From Sarcomyxa edulis (lineage: Eukaryota > Basidiomycota > Agaricomycetes > Agaricales > Mycenaceae), in assembly GCA_009761415.1 (NCBI GenBank), contig QUOL01000003.1, positions 2,604,001 through 2,668,000 of the forward strand: a DNA stretch of 64,000 bases. The letters are read 5' to 3'. Made by a program: the position numbers and the translations under genes. The notes beneath the pieces were generated by a model that saw nothing but the letters and a program-made list of their open reading frames with translations, did no database searches and was not told where the DNA came from. Shown piece after piece: positions 21,690 through 33,248 of the stretch; position 1 is the stretch's first letter, and each line of letters opens with the position of its first letter.

Positions 21690-22925
21690 ATGAATGATTA
21701 CAATTATGATTCCTACGACTGGGATTCGTTCATTCAAGCCGACGCGGATAATACGCAGGAATCCGGGACATTGGACACAGGACGTGACTCGTTCATCCCA
21801 AGTCCATCGATGTCTCAGGAACCAACTCCATTCGTGCGCTTTAATTTCCACAATCTGAAAACCTTTTTCGTTAACACATTATCAATAGCAGTCGTACTCT
21901 ATGGATTCCTTGCCAACCGTCGATGAGTCTGATGAGACAATTGTATCGGTGTCGACTGCTTTTAATGCCGACGCGCATTTCGACCCTCTCCCACCCGATT
22001 TGATCATCGTATCGAGCAATTCTGTCATATTCTATGTTCACTCCCATAACGTGCACTACTCATCCGATCCAAATTCCCCATTACGACCTCCTACCCCGCC
22101 CTCCGAAAGTTACGTCGGGTACAATGCCCTCTCCAACCATGAATCACTAGTCAAGCACGTGTCTGAGTCGGCCGACGTCTTGAACATCATACTCCACACA
22201 GCCTACAACGTTTCCTGCGCACAATACTTCCCTTCCTTCCAAGACCTCGCCACTGCAGTCAAGACCTTATCGCGATATGGAGTCGACCCTAAAGGCATCT
22301 TACCCAACACTTCTCTCTACGCTGTCCTTCTCTCCCATGCCCCGACATCATCTCTAGATCTCTATGCACTAGCAGCGCATTATGATCTATATGACCTCGC
22401 GGTAGCTACGTCCCCTCACCTTCTCTCCCTATCGTTATGCACCCTCACCGACGAGATGGCCACACGTATCGGCCCCGTATATCTCCGACGTCTCTTCTTC
22501 CTACATCTCGGTCGTGCAGACGCTCTGCGACGGGTCTTACGCGCACCCCCACATACGCATGCACCCACCTCCACCTGCGGCCCTGCTGAGCAAAAAAATC
22601 TCGCTACTGCCTGGGCGCTGACGGCTTCGTACTTGACATGGAATCCTCGACCAGGTAGGTCTCAAGTTCCATTGTTCTTGCACAAGGCTGACATACAAAT
22701 CGTCAGATCTCTCAACCAATGCTATGCAGGCCATGTTCAGTGCTTTGAGCAACGAGACCTGCTGCAACTTGTGCCAACATGCGCTGCTGAACAGAATAAA
22801 AACCTTGATACTTCAGTGGTCTGTCATCAAGGTATGATCGATAGTTTCATCCTTATATCTATCCTTGTCTTCCGGTATAGGGCTCCTGTACTAACATCAT
22901 ATCTTCTATGAAGCGGACCATATGA
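21690..22925 (+). CDS. BTB/POZ-like protein, 348 residues
   Basis: Four exons: 21690-21833, 21889-22654, 22707-22831 and 22914-22925. All junctions are GT-AG and in phase; the last exon codes only RTI and the stop. The acidic N-terminus (MNDYNYDSYDWDSFIQAD) precedes a core with LIIVSSNSVIFYVHSHNVHYSS. This is the pattern of a fungal BTB-like domain in which a segment of the substrate is exposed on a strand followed by H-x-x-x-L. It continues through LNIILHTAYN, LATAVKTLSRYGVDP and LAAHYDLYDLAV. A conserved C-terminal part has CCNLCQHALLNRIKTLILQW. Such proteins are frequent in agaricomycetes and are thought to mediate protein contacts. The ATG at 21901 would start in exon 2 and lose 52 residues; the spliced start with the upstream TATA box is preferred. 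Confidence 0.8.
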
Positions 22926-24111
22926 ACTATGCGGTTACACGGGACAATTCAGCTGACATCTCCTTCACATATCTATGCACGCATCTGTCTATCTCCTCCA
23001 TTCATCTACTTCAAGTTATTTCTGTACGTGTACTTGTACTTCTATCGTTCACTTTCATCCGTGTTTCCCATGGGCCAAGATTCTTCAGGGGCCGTATAGA
23101 CATAGCTCGTATCACTTTCCTTGTATCACGCATTATCACTGTCAAAACACACGATTGATTTTGGATTTCGCCACCTACTGTTTATGTGCATGAAGGACTG
23201 TGGACTCGAGTCTAATTGTTCCTCCACTACTTTCATTTTGGTGAGAGATCCTTTCATCCCCGCCTCTTCATTGATGCAGCTGTCGATGTCCTGAACGAAC
23301 ATGATCATCGACGCTCGGTATAAGTCATATCAAGTCTATGATTACCTGTCACTGACGACTCTATTCTCGCCCTCCGCAGGGCCAACGACCCTTGGGTACG
23401 TGGAGGAGGTAGTGCGACCCGGGAACCCTACTCAAGGTCCAGATGAGACAGCACCCCGACTCGGACGACGGACCAATCGACAAGACCAGGTAATTGGTGG
23501 TTGATCGAAGTCCACGAGAGACCGAGAGACCGGTATGGACTTGGAGGAGGTCCTGTAGGGCTGAATGTTACGAAAAAGGCCCCTCGAAGGCATCATAGGC
23601 AGGCACCTGATGTCGATGTCGTGTTGGAATCAGTCCTAGAGCACAAAAATATAGCTTGTACAGTCTGACGGGAGTCGAATGACGTATATATCCCTCGACA
23701 ACTTACACCCCACGCCCCCAAAACGTCAGGCTTTGCGTCCGGTCACGGCTCGGGTCCGCTCAAAGTTGAAGCAGACGGCGCAGATCAGTGGTTTGGGACC
23801 CGTCTTGTCGCCACAATCAGTTTGATCATTTGCAGGTCACTTCGAAATGTCTCTGAATGATACCGAGGACTCAAGGGCTGCTCAGAGTGTTGTCGGTGAC
23901 ACCACGTACGGTCCGACTGAATGTGCCACAGGAACGGTAGTAAGTACGAAAGTCAACTACCGCTCCATATTTCAGTCGATGCGCAGAACATACAGCGACC
24001 GCCAAAGGCACGATGCTCTTGTGCTTCGTCTTCGAAGCATCATACACATGATTCGATGCGATGAATATCATAAGTACATTATGTTATGTAAGTACAAGTA
24101 AATTACAAACG
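22926..24111. other. Intergenic, 1.2 kb, no convincing gene
   Basis: An 84-codon frame at 23847-24101 (MSLNDTEDSRAAQSVVGD) and a 67-codon frame at 23301-23504 have no recognisable domain. Splice-like sites exist around 23250-23515, but I could not build a consistent multi-exon frame longer than about 30 codons. Confidence 0.5.
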
Positions 24112-27100
24112 TTACTCCTTTAATTTCTCCACTACTCTCAGATGTATCGCTCTCCCAAGAGCTCTTACTGCGTCGGTATCACATATGACACCCACGTCGA
24201 GGACTGCAATTCTCCCTAATGCAGTCTTCCCATCGGCAAGCACTTCTCTGACTGCTTCCAGTATGACCGTGCGGAAATCCGGCATGGGCTGCAATCCCAA
24301 GTCCGAGTCAGTAGTCTTCGACTTGGAATCAGTCTCAGTCTCGATTAGATCTGTGTGGAATAGTGAATGAGAAGCATCGACAATGGCTATCCGTTGGCCT
24401 TTCATTAATCGGAAATCGAGTGCATGCCTGGCACGATTCATGAGTTAGCTGGTTGGAGGTATGACAGCCAACAAGACATATCGACTCACTTGAGATCATT
24501 ATATAGCATTCTATACCAACCTGCAGCCTTTGCATAAGTGTCTACATTGTGTCGTCCTTGCGAGCCGTCCATGTGGGTATCTTGTTTGGGAGAGTTCCGC
24601 AACTCTTCTAACTCGACGACAACAGGTAGCGTGTTTCGCAGCATTGAAACTAGGTGATGTAGGGATGGTGAAAGGCGCCCTTGTCCGTGTCGCAAGATAT
24701 TACTCAAGAAAGGTTCAGCGTCGTCGTGTGGATTGAATGTGTTATGATTATGCTGATGGGAGACAAGACCATCGGGAGAACACCGGGAGAAGCGTAGGTC
24801 AAAGTCGCCACCTGATGTAGACAGTGGATCTGTGCAGGTGATAGAGACAGTATAGTCCTTCAAAGACGGTCAGGTTTCGGTAAATCAGTCGAATTTACGT
24901 GGACACGCACGGCTGCATATGCAAACTCGACAGTTTGTAGGTCGAACGAAAGTAATCGCACATCATTCCAATTGTGATGTGCTGCCATTTGAGCAACTGC
25001 ACAGTTGTATACGTCATTAGCATTCAAAACATAACTGATAGACATGGACGACGTGCCTTCTCGTGCAATGACCACCATCTTTGAGACACGAGCCCATTCT
25101 TCCAAGAACTCGTCGACACAGGTGTTGACATTCTCAGACAAAAAAGACACGACAGCCTCCGTCGTGTCGTAGATTATTCGTTTCGAAGGGCGAATCACAG
25201 CATTCGTGCTGGCCGTCTTACCGAGCGGTTGCTGAACGTATTTCAGCTTGACGCAAGTTACCACCTGTATCAAGTCTGATCAGTGCCACGAGTCGTCGGA
25301 ATGATGTGATGTTTGCATACCTGTGCTTTCTTCTTAGACCACCAGTTTAGTGGTATCACGCGTATATTTGGCATGGCTGCTTCAGCCGCAGGTGCTCCCG
25401 CGAGGATGTCTTTTGATTGAACACAGAGAGCAGGCACGGAACGGGAGAGGGAAGATTGTATCTGTCCGGAGTCAGAGGTGACCCGAAGACCGTCTGAGGG
25501 GCTGACATATGTAAATGGTATGCCACGAAGTTTGAACTGTCGTTCAACATTCATGGATGCGACACGTGCGCTATTCATGGAATATGTTAGTGTGCGACCT
25601 GTGGAACAGAAGATGGTGTGCACGAACCAGCAATAGGCGTAAAGCTCCCGAAGAACTCGAGTATCTAGATTAAAACTGTGACTTTGTTCAGACATAAGCC
25701 AGAAATTATCCAGAAGACATGGATCACACCTTTTCTGCTCAGAGCTTGCTCTCCCGGAGTCATCCTCCACGTTTCGCTTTCGTTTTTTCGTGGCACTGTC
25801 TGGGAGAAGATAACCTGTATTGGCTGTGACAACTATTTCTTGACCATGGACACGACGGAAGTCCAGCCAGGCTATATCGCCCATGATTAGACTTCCGTAC
25901 ATTGATTCTGCGACAACACTGGTCGTCATTAGGACGTATTGGAATTCGGAATCCGTGATGACGATGACAAGGTAATGCGAGGGGAAATTGGACAATTGAA
26001 TGTATAACGTTCCGCGGGCAGCTGGTCCCAGCTTCTGGAGTTCTAATCGGTAAGGTAAGCATCTGAGCATTGTCCGCAGCGAAGGACTTGCCGTTTTTGG
26101 CAAAATTGCGACTACGATAAGTTTGCAGACCTAGGTAATTAGCCTTTTGTTCCACCATATCCGTAATAGTCTATGAAATATGTGAATCAAAAATGGTTGC
26201 ATGGCTGAGAAGTGCGTGTCCCACCTGGAGGCGCAACTGAATCAAAGCTTTCACTAGACTGTCTGGATTCTCGTTGAGCCTGTCCGATATGGCGATGAAT
26301 CGCGGTGCGCGCCCAGCAGCTGCCAGATCGCCTGTATCCCGTAGTGTCAAACGACCAGTTCTTGGGTCGATAGTGATTAATACCACTTCGTCGGCGCAAA
26401 GATGGACACGAAGAGCTCGTGTATCACCTGTTGAAATGAGTTCAGATAAGTTCAAATAAGGGCCTAGGACGTATTGGAATAGAATAAGACGGACCATCTA
26501 CCAACAGAGAAACAGACTCAGGGGAATAAAACATGTTTCGCCCTGGTCCGCGTTGAATGTCGAACTGGTAAATTTTGAGTATACCCTCCGTGTGTTTGTC
26601 TATGACGCTACGTAATAATTTGTCGACATCCAGATCATCCACGTTCTGTAGGCAGTGTTTTAGGATTACTGTCAGATCTAATTGCAAATGACTCACGATC
26701 GACAAGACCTCCTTGGGCAGAGACGCATCTTCGACTGCAATGTCCACTCCAAGTGCTTTAGGGGATGGCTGCCACTTCACCTCCAACTTGAGGCCTTCTA
26801 CCTCATCAGAGGGTCGAGCACCACCTAGTTTCGATTTGAGCTGTAATTCGGAAAGGATACGCGATTTGGGAGATCTGGCTGGTCCACCACCTGGACCATG
26901 TGCTTCAAGAATGGCTATCGTAAGCGTGCCTCCTATAGCAGGGAGTTTCAATTTTGACGGCGCTCGACCTTGAACGACTGGCGGTGGTTTGCGTCTGTAA
27001 AGACCATCAGTGCACGGAGATACAGATATTGAGGATGGGAACGGACATCCAATACGATAAGGTCAAGGTTTTGCGATTCGCACTCATTTCAACTCTCAGA

Positions 27101-28578
27101 TAATCAGCCCAGCCTAACGATCTCATTCGTTCCGCCTATGGGGGAAAAAGGGTCGACATCTCGGTTTTATCAGGAAACATCTCAGGACATACTTGGTACC
27201 AGAGGATTTCCAACTGATAGGATAGCGCCATCATTTCTATAGAAGAGATCAATCTGACGAGAGGGAGACTAGGATCTGAGAGAACGTACGAAGGAAGTTG
27301 AAGACGCGAACAAGAGGCGTATCCACTACATTATCGGGTAGCTTTGGCCTTGGAGGCATTTCAACCCCAGGAGGGGGTTGATCAGCGGGACCTGGAAGAT
27401 AAAATGCGAGTCGGGCATCTGCTTCATCTGTTATGTGTCGCTTTATGATCCCCTTCGGCTCGCGAGGAAATTCTGATGCATAATATAGGCTTTGATATAG
27501 AAACCATGTTTGAGAGGCTCTCACCTTGCATTCCGGTGAGATCTCCCCCAATCGTTAGCAGAAATTCGATGTGAACAAAAAACCACCCTTCATCTTTTTG
27601 GGCACCTCGAAGGCAAAGCGATGTCTCGAACAGCTTTGGAACTGTAAAATATACTCTTCCATCAGCTGCAAGGTGTATGAGTTTATATTTCTGGATATTG
27701 AAAGCTTTGCAACAGTACCAATGCGATGTTTAGACATCTCGATAGGAATGAGTTCAGTCAGGCGAAGCCGGAACCGTATGGCATCCTCCATATCCTTCAA
27801 TGTTTTAACGACATCGGCGTCAGATAATGGAATTTTCGGAATGATGTAATTCTGAAGCCCACAAGGCGAATGAGTATCTGAAAGCAGTCTATAGGATGAC
27901 GACGCGGACCTTTATCGTTGAAGGTAATCTCCGATAAGAGCCAGTCGTTAGGACATCCAAGGATGTAAGCAAGTCGTGATTTCGTAGCCTACCAACGTGA
28001 CGCATCAAACGAAAGATTCACGAAGTCGTAAATTCGACGACGTACCGTGCTGGATCCAAACTCTGTCTAGCATAGTTAAGGCCAGCGATAGCGTCCTCAA
28101 ACTGTCGGTTCTGGTCCAGCAGAAACGCAGTGATATTCTTGAAAGAAAGTATTTAGTAGTGCACTGGCCTGTAACGATTGGTGTTGCAAAAGTCACCATG
28201 CATTTCTGAACCGTAGCCGCGTCTCTCGCCCATTTCATTACAGCATAAAGTTTGACGACTTGTTTTTTCGTCTTGACCACCCAGTCGGCCAAGGTACGCT
28301 TTCGCGCACTGTCAGACATGTTCGGCATACTGCAGATACGTGAATTTCAAGGTCGAAAGAAGCCACTGATCACCAGTTCGAACTCACGTTTCAGCCAACT
28401 CGGATAACTCGGCATATATTGATTGCACGACTCTCGAGAGCACCTCCCCTAGTGGTATCTGCCCATCGTAAACCAGAGGAAGTTCCCGTTCAAGATCCTC
28501 TATAGTGGGTTGGTGAAAACCGTTCGTGTGGACTCCATTCAAAATCAAGGTCGATCCATTTGTAGCACTGTGATCCAT
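24112..28578 (-). CDS. MED14: Mediator complex subunit 14 (Rgr1)
   Basis: Scaffold subunit that links the Mediator tail to the middle and head modules during RNA polymerase II transcription. The start is ATG 28578 (MDHSATNGSTLILNGVH). Many short introns; the first joins E-AC|GTGAGT to T-ATG-CCG in phase. Diagnostic N-terminal MED14 segments in order: IPLGEVLSRVVQSIYAELSEL; RKRTLADWVVKTKKQVVKLY; ATVQKCM then NITAFLLDQNRQFEDAI; RLRNHDLLTSLDVLTTGSYR; LPSTIKD; and IRFRLRLTELIPIEMS. Later come FPREPKGIIKRHITDEADARL, a middle with the YWLMSEQSHS-like segment, and a C-terminus ending RVVEKLKE. The divergent neighbour SCY1 starts 242 bases away. Exon edges in the 25-27 kb part were not all checked. 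Confidence 0.92.
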
Positions 28579-28820
28579 GTGTATTTGACACGTCAACAAG
28601 TATCCTTGACGAGTTGGAAGACACTCCAGCAGCGAAGAGGAGAGAAATCAGACAAAAACGATAGAGTGGCAAAAGGAGGGCCTCAGAGTGCCGCAAAGAA
28701 GCCGCGGCAAGTGTGACGTGACACTCGTGACCACAACCGCCCGTCCACCGTCACTGCACAGCTTTTAGCTGCTTGGCGATACTCTATTCGACTCTGGAAG
28801 CTTGAAAGGCTCATCTCAGT
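28579..28820. promoter_or_regulatory. Bidirectional promoter region MED14/SCY1
   Basis: 242 bases between two divergent start codons. The middle is GC-richer (GCCGCGGCAAGTGTGACGTGACACTCGTGACC), with no TATA box, as expected for housekeeping genes. CGTGACACTCGTGAC is a short imperfect repeat. Confidence 0.5.
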
Positions 28821-31800
28821 ATGGACTACCTGAGGACGCTTGGATCTGCCGCAGTGTCGAGCTTGGTGCAAAAATCTGGCCTCAATCTACCATTTTCTTT
28901 GGGATCCAAGATCGCGTCTTTTGATGGTCTTTGGAATTTGTATGACGGAACGAAGAGGGTGAGCTCGATCGATGTTTTCGTATGCTAGGTTGCATTCAAA
29001 TCACATAATACATCCAGGATGACGGGACTGCAGTGTCTGTATTTGAATATGACTTCAGTGACCCTTCAAAACGAAACTCGATACCATTGGCAAAGAACGC
29101 CCTCAGAAGACTAAGAACCACGCGCCATCCCGATGTCCTGAAGTTCATGGATGCAGTTGAGACAGAAACAATGGTCTATATTATGACCGAACGTGTACGA
29201 CCACTACCTGCCACGCTTGCAACCTGGGCATCTCGAGGGGCGCAGGAAAGAGAAGACTGGCTATTATGGGGACTTCATAGGATATCTGTATGATTTTTGT
29301 TTACCGCTCTCCTGATGCATCTGAATTTGATTGAGCTCATCAGGTAGCCTTGGCTTTTGTGAACGACTCGTGTATCTCGACGCACGGAAACATTCGCGTC
29401 AATTCAATATTTATATCACCTTCAGGAGAGTGGAAGCTGGGGGGCTTCGAGCTTTTTAGCAGCCCAAAGGACGATACGGCTATTCTATATGTACGATGCT
29501 GTATCATATCTATAATGATCGATAATGTAGCTTTCCATTCATTTGCAGACTCTAGGTGGCATGATTCCAGACGCCTCACTATGGTCCTCTCCAGAGGTGA
29601 AGAAGGGCGGTTGGTCCGTGTTGAAGCAGTAAGCCTTTCGTACATGTAGCTGCTTTGGTGCTCAGCATTCTTCTAGATATGACCCAGCGGCTGCAGATGC
29701 ATATGCCCTTGGTCTACTGCTTCATGCAGTCTTCAATCCGAGTCATCCTCCGCCACCTACAATTGAGCCCCCTCACTCTCCACCGTCTCCTTCCTCTCGT
29801 GGATCTATACCCAACTCCGTATTCCCCTCCTTCAAGAAGCTGCTCAATCCTAACCCGAAGGCGCGTTTGTCTCCGAAAGGTTTTCTTGACATTGGCACAA
29901 CAGAAACTGGATTCTTTTCGACCAATCGACTTGTAAAGGTCTGTGCTGGACTTGACAATTTCTCTTTAGGGACTGAAGCCGATAAATCTAATCTTTTACG
30001 GTAAATTGGACTCTCATTGATGCCTTGATGGCGACCTAACTCTGTCCCAATCTTAGAACTTTGAAAGACTCTGCAACATCTTTCCCGCCTGAGTTTGCAT
30101 CATATAGAATACTTCCTTCCCTCGTCTCAGCTCTGGAGTTTGGTGGAGCATCGGCAGCAGCCATCTTACCACTCGTACTCCAGTTCGGCAAAAACATCCC
30201 ACCAGAAGAATACCCTGGTGTCATTCTTGCACCTCTGATCAAGCTGTTTGCCAGTCCGGATCGTGGCACTCGCATGGCCCTTCTCGATCAATTGCCTATA
30301 TTCGCGGACAAACTGGACAAAAAGATGGTCTCCGAAAAAATTTGGCCTAATTTGGTTTGTCAATGTGTTATGATCTTCCATCAGTCTGGGTTCACAGTAA
30401 ACCGCAGCAAACAGGATTCCTGGACACCGTCGCGGTCATACGTGAAGCGACTGTGAAATCCATCATTCTCATTTCCGCCAAAGTGAGCTTAGGACGTCCA
30501 TCATAGCGGGTCATATTCCGTTACTCACTATATACTTCAGCTAACAGATCGTATACTGAATAACGATCTCCTGCGCCATCTAGCAAAGATGCAAATGGAT
30601 CCTGAACCATCCATCCGGACCAACTCTTGTATCCTCATCGGTCGACTGGGCCCCTCCCTCGGGTACAATACTAAACGCAAAGTGCTGGTCCCTGCATTCT
30701 CTCGAGCCTTAAAGGATCCTTTCGTCCACGCTCGTGTCGCGGGGCTTATGGCCTTGATGGCGACGATCGATTGTTTCGAGATCGAAGAGCTCGCAAGTAA
30801 AGTTATTCCTAATATGTCGTATACGCTGTTGGACCAGGAGAAGTGGGTGGCTTGAATTTATGTATGCATATTGTTGATCTCGACTGATCGCGTGGCTCTG
30901 CAGGTTGGTCAGGGACCAAGCGTTCAAAGCTATGGACCTTTTTGTCAAGAGGCTGGAAGCTCATGCCGCTGCCATGGTTTGTCTTGCTTCTTGAGATGCG
31001 AATGATCACTGACGGTCTACCTGCTTGCAGCCCGAAACTGCTATTACAGAAACTGACGCAATCCTCGGCTCTATGCCTGTGGTCAATCAAGCTACCATCG
31101 TGAATTCCGCTGCAGGAGCCGCGGGCGCACTAGCTGGCTGGGCTATATCTTCGTTGGGTAAAACGGTAAGTTGCTTGCCATTCACTTCGTCCCGATCGAC
31201 TAAACAAGTTCATATCTAGCTCGTTTCGGCGGATTTGCAAAGCACTATCGGTGCTATCGGCGTAGCGACTGGCCGCCCAACATCCGCACCACCGCCGCCC
31301 GGAGGATTCCCTCTGCAGAGTAGTTCAAATAGTAATGGACTGAACCCTCTGTTGAGCGGTCCCTCGACGCTGTCAATGGCTCAGACTCTATCGTCGCCTT
31401 CTGTCACCACTACACGCTCTTTACAGTCTTCTTCCTCGAAAGCGAAAGGGATGCAGCTCGGCGCTCATAAGGCATCAGTCAACCCTGCTTTGCCCGCAGA
31501 GCTAGCAGACGAAGTGGCCGATGGCAACCTGTGGGGAACTGACGATTTGATTGACATCAATGCGGACGATGACGATTGGAGTAAGTGCAGTATATATTCA
31601 ATGTTTATATTATCGTGATAACAGAATCGTCAAACAGGTGCTTTCGAAAGTGCACCATCAGTGCCATCAATTGTTGAGCCAAAACCTGTATCGGCTATAG
31701 GTCTAGGTTTCGGGAATGGGAACGGCAGCACATTTGCCCAACATTGCGAGTGCCATTATATTCTGCCTACGCTTATTGACATTGACATAGCTGATGATGT

Positions 31801-32186
31801 AGCCGGCGACCCATGGAATATGGCACATCAAAGCGCGTCAAACGGGCTCTCGCATCACTCCCAAGCTCGAAAGCCTGTCACGCCAGTCAGGACCTCCATC
31901 AGCTCTACTTCCAATCGACACGCCTCGTTAGCGTTGTCGCCCACGCCATCAGATACAGACAGTTGGGATACACCGGAGAGAAAGATATCCTCCACTCCAC
32001 AGTCTACACCAAGTATGGCTAACATGACCAAGGAGGAAAAGGCGGCAGAGATGAATCGTCGAAAGGAAGAGCGGAAGCAGGTAAGACGCATGTCTGTCTT
32101 GAGAACGACCTTTCGTCACTCACAATATTCAATCCCAGCGCATCGCACAGCTCAAGGAGCATAAGAAGAACGCTGCGAAAACATGA
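28821..32186 (+). CDS. SCY1: SCY1-like pseudokinase
   Basis: Homologue of yeast Scy1 and animal SCYL1, which act in Golgi and clathrin-linked vesicle traffic and tRNA handling. ATG 28821 (MDYLRTLGSAAVSSLVQKSG); stop at 32186; about 14 exons. N-lobe: VSVFEYDFSDPSKR and LKFMDAVETETMVYIMTERV. The C-lobe lacks the catalytic motifs: the HRD position reads HGN and the DFG position reads GGFE, as in the family. A HEAT-repeat region follows (LPLVLQFGKNIPPEEY, IILISAKLTDRILNNDLLRH, EPSIRTNSCILIGRLG). Then comes a Ser/Pro-rich linker with WGTDDLIDINADDDDW. The basic C-terminal coiled coil (KEEKAAEMNRRKEERKQ joined by splicing to RIAQLKEHKKNAAKT) resembles the COPI-binding tail of SCYL1. Confidence 0.93.
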
Positions 32187-32433
32187 CTATAATGCTGTTA
32201 CTCATATACTCATTCTCTGATGTCGAGTCGGTTTTTTATTGTCCATCATAATGAGACCATATTAACATTATATGCTTTCGTAGACATAGCGGAGGACTAT
32301 TGTGAACTTGAGAACGCCACGGGAAATGTTGACAGCTAAAGTCTGTATAGAGAAGCAAAAGGTTACAATACGAAGGTCATACCTAGGGATACAATACAGT
32401 GGCACCTCAGCTTACGCGTCCACTTTGGTCATG

Positions 32434-32915
32434 TCATGCCTGTCTTTCAGCGGACATTTCTTGTAGATCTTCGATAGGAATCCGAACAAGACGATTCCCA
32501 TCCGGGCTTGAGGATTCGTCGTCTTTACTCCCCCCTCGAGAAGCCACTGTCATCGAGACGAGACGAATAAAACAATCAGCATCTTGTGTCTGCACATTCA
32601 CGTCTGACGCACGGAAAAGGTTCAAAATTTGGAACATCTTCGGCCATTGCTCTAGGACCTGTCCGTGAGCTGATAAACGTAATTTTGTCAACGTTAGAAC
32701 GCGACATAAGAGTTTTTGAGTATGTTACCTTGGCCTGCATCAGCCATAATATCACAGTCTTCTGCTAGACCCTCGATACGTTCCAGGTAAAGCGCGCTCG
32801 CTCTCTCGAGGGCAGATACGGCATCGAATTCTTTCTTCTTTTCAAGCAGGGCGGCAGCGGAGCTGGCTTGAGAAACGACAGACGAAGCTCGGTTTGCAGC
32901 TACAGATTGGCGCAT
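32434..32915 (-). CDS. DAD2: DASH complex subunit DAD2
   Basis: Three exons, 32915-32729, 32669-32613 and 32546-32434, give 118 residues. Introns are G|GTAACA...TCAG|CT (58 bases) and C|GTGCGT...ACAG|TG (66 bases). The start MRQSVAANRASSVVSQ is followed by LLEKKKEFDAVSALERASAL and YLERIEGLAEDCDIMADAG. Splicing then gives AHGQVLEQWPKMFQILNLFL joined to ASRGGSKDDES. This is the Dad2 family: a small coiled-coil subunit of the DASH/Dam1 ring that couples kinetochores to spindle microtubules. The acidic, Ser-rich tail ending RLVRIPIEDLQEMSAERQA is usual. Without the second intron the frame stays open but inserts 22 residues not expected in Dad2. Confidence 0.93.
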
Positions 32916-33248
32916 CGAAGTTGACGTCGGTGTCCAACCCCAGAATTTCGAATGCGGCGGCCGAGTCGGAGTTCGTCGAGGAAACCTCGCTCATTATATC
33001 TCACTTTCCTGGCTTTCTCCTCCTCTTGGTCTTGGATTCGACTTTCGTCGACTGGCTAGTTATTAATTATTTATGACAAGCGACACTCCATGCACTACAG
33101 ATCAACTGCGTGTGTCGCGAGAAATACATCCCCATACTGCGATCATGCTAATGGATGGGGTAAATTCAAGTCCACCAACAAGCTCAAAGGGGAAAATGTG
33201 ATGGGAAATAAATCTCATGAATTCTAAGCTTTACAAGGTATATGTACA
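32916..33248. other. Short intergenic region upstream of DAD2
   Basis: 333 bases. Contains an ATG-started frame just upstream of DAD2 in another frame, which I judged not to be part of the gene. Otherwise it holds the 3' end of the next gene. Confidence 0.45.

Noticed and set aside
23301..23504. 67-codon frame (MIIDARYKSYQVYDYL)
   Set aside because: Removing the likely intron inside it leaves only about 27 codons, and no family is recognised.
32916..32991. Upstream extension of DAD2 (MSEVSSTNSDSAAAFEILG)
   Set aside because: It is in another frame, and no intron joins it in phase. The ATG at 32915 starts directly with a Dad2-like N-terminus.
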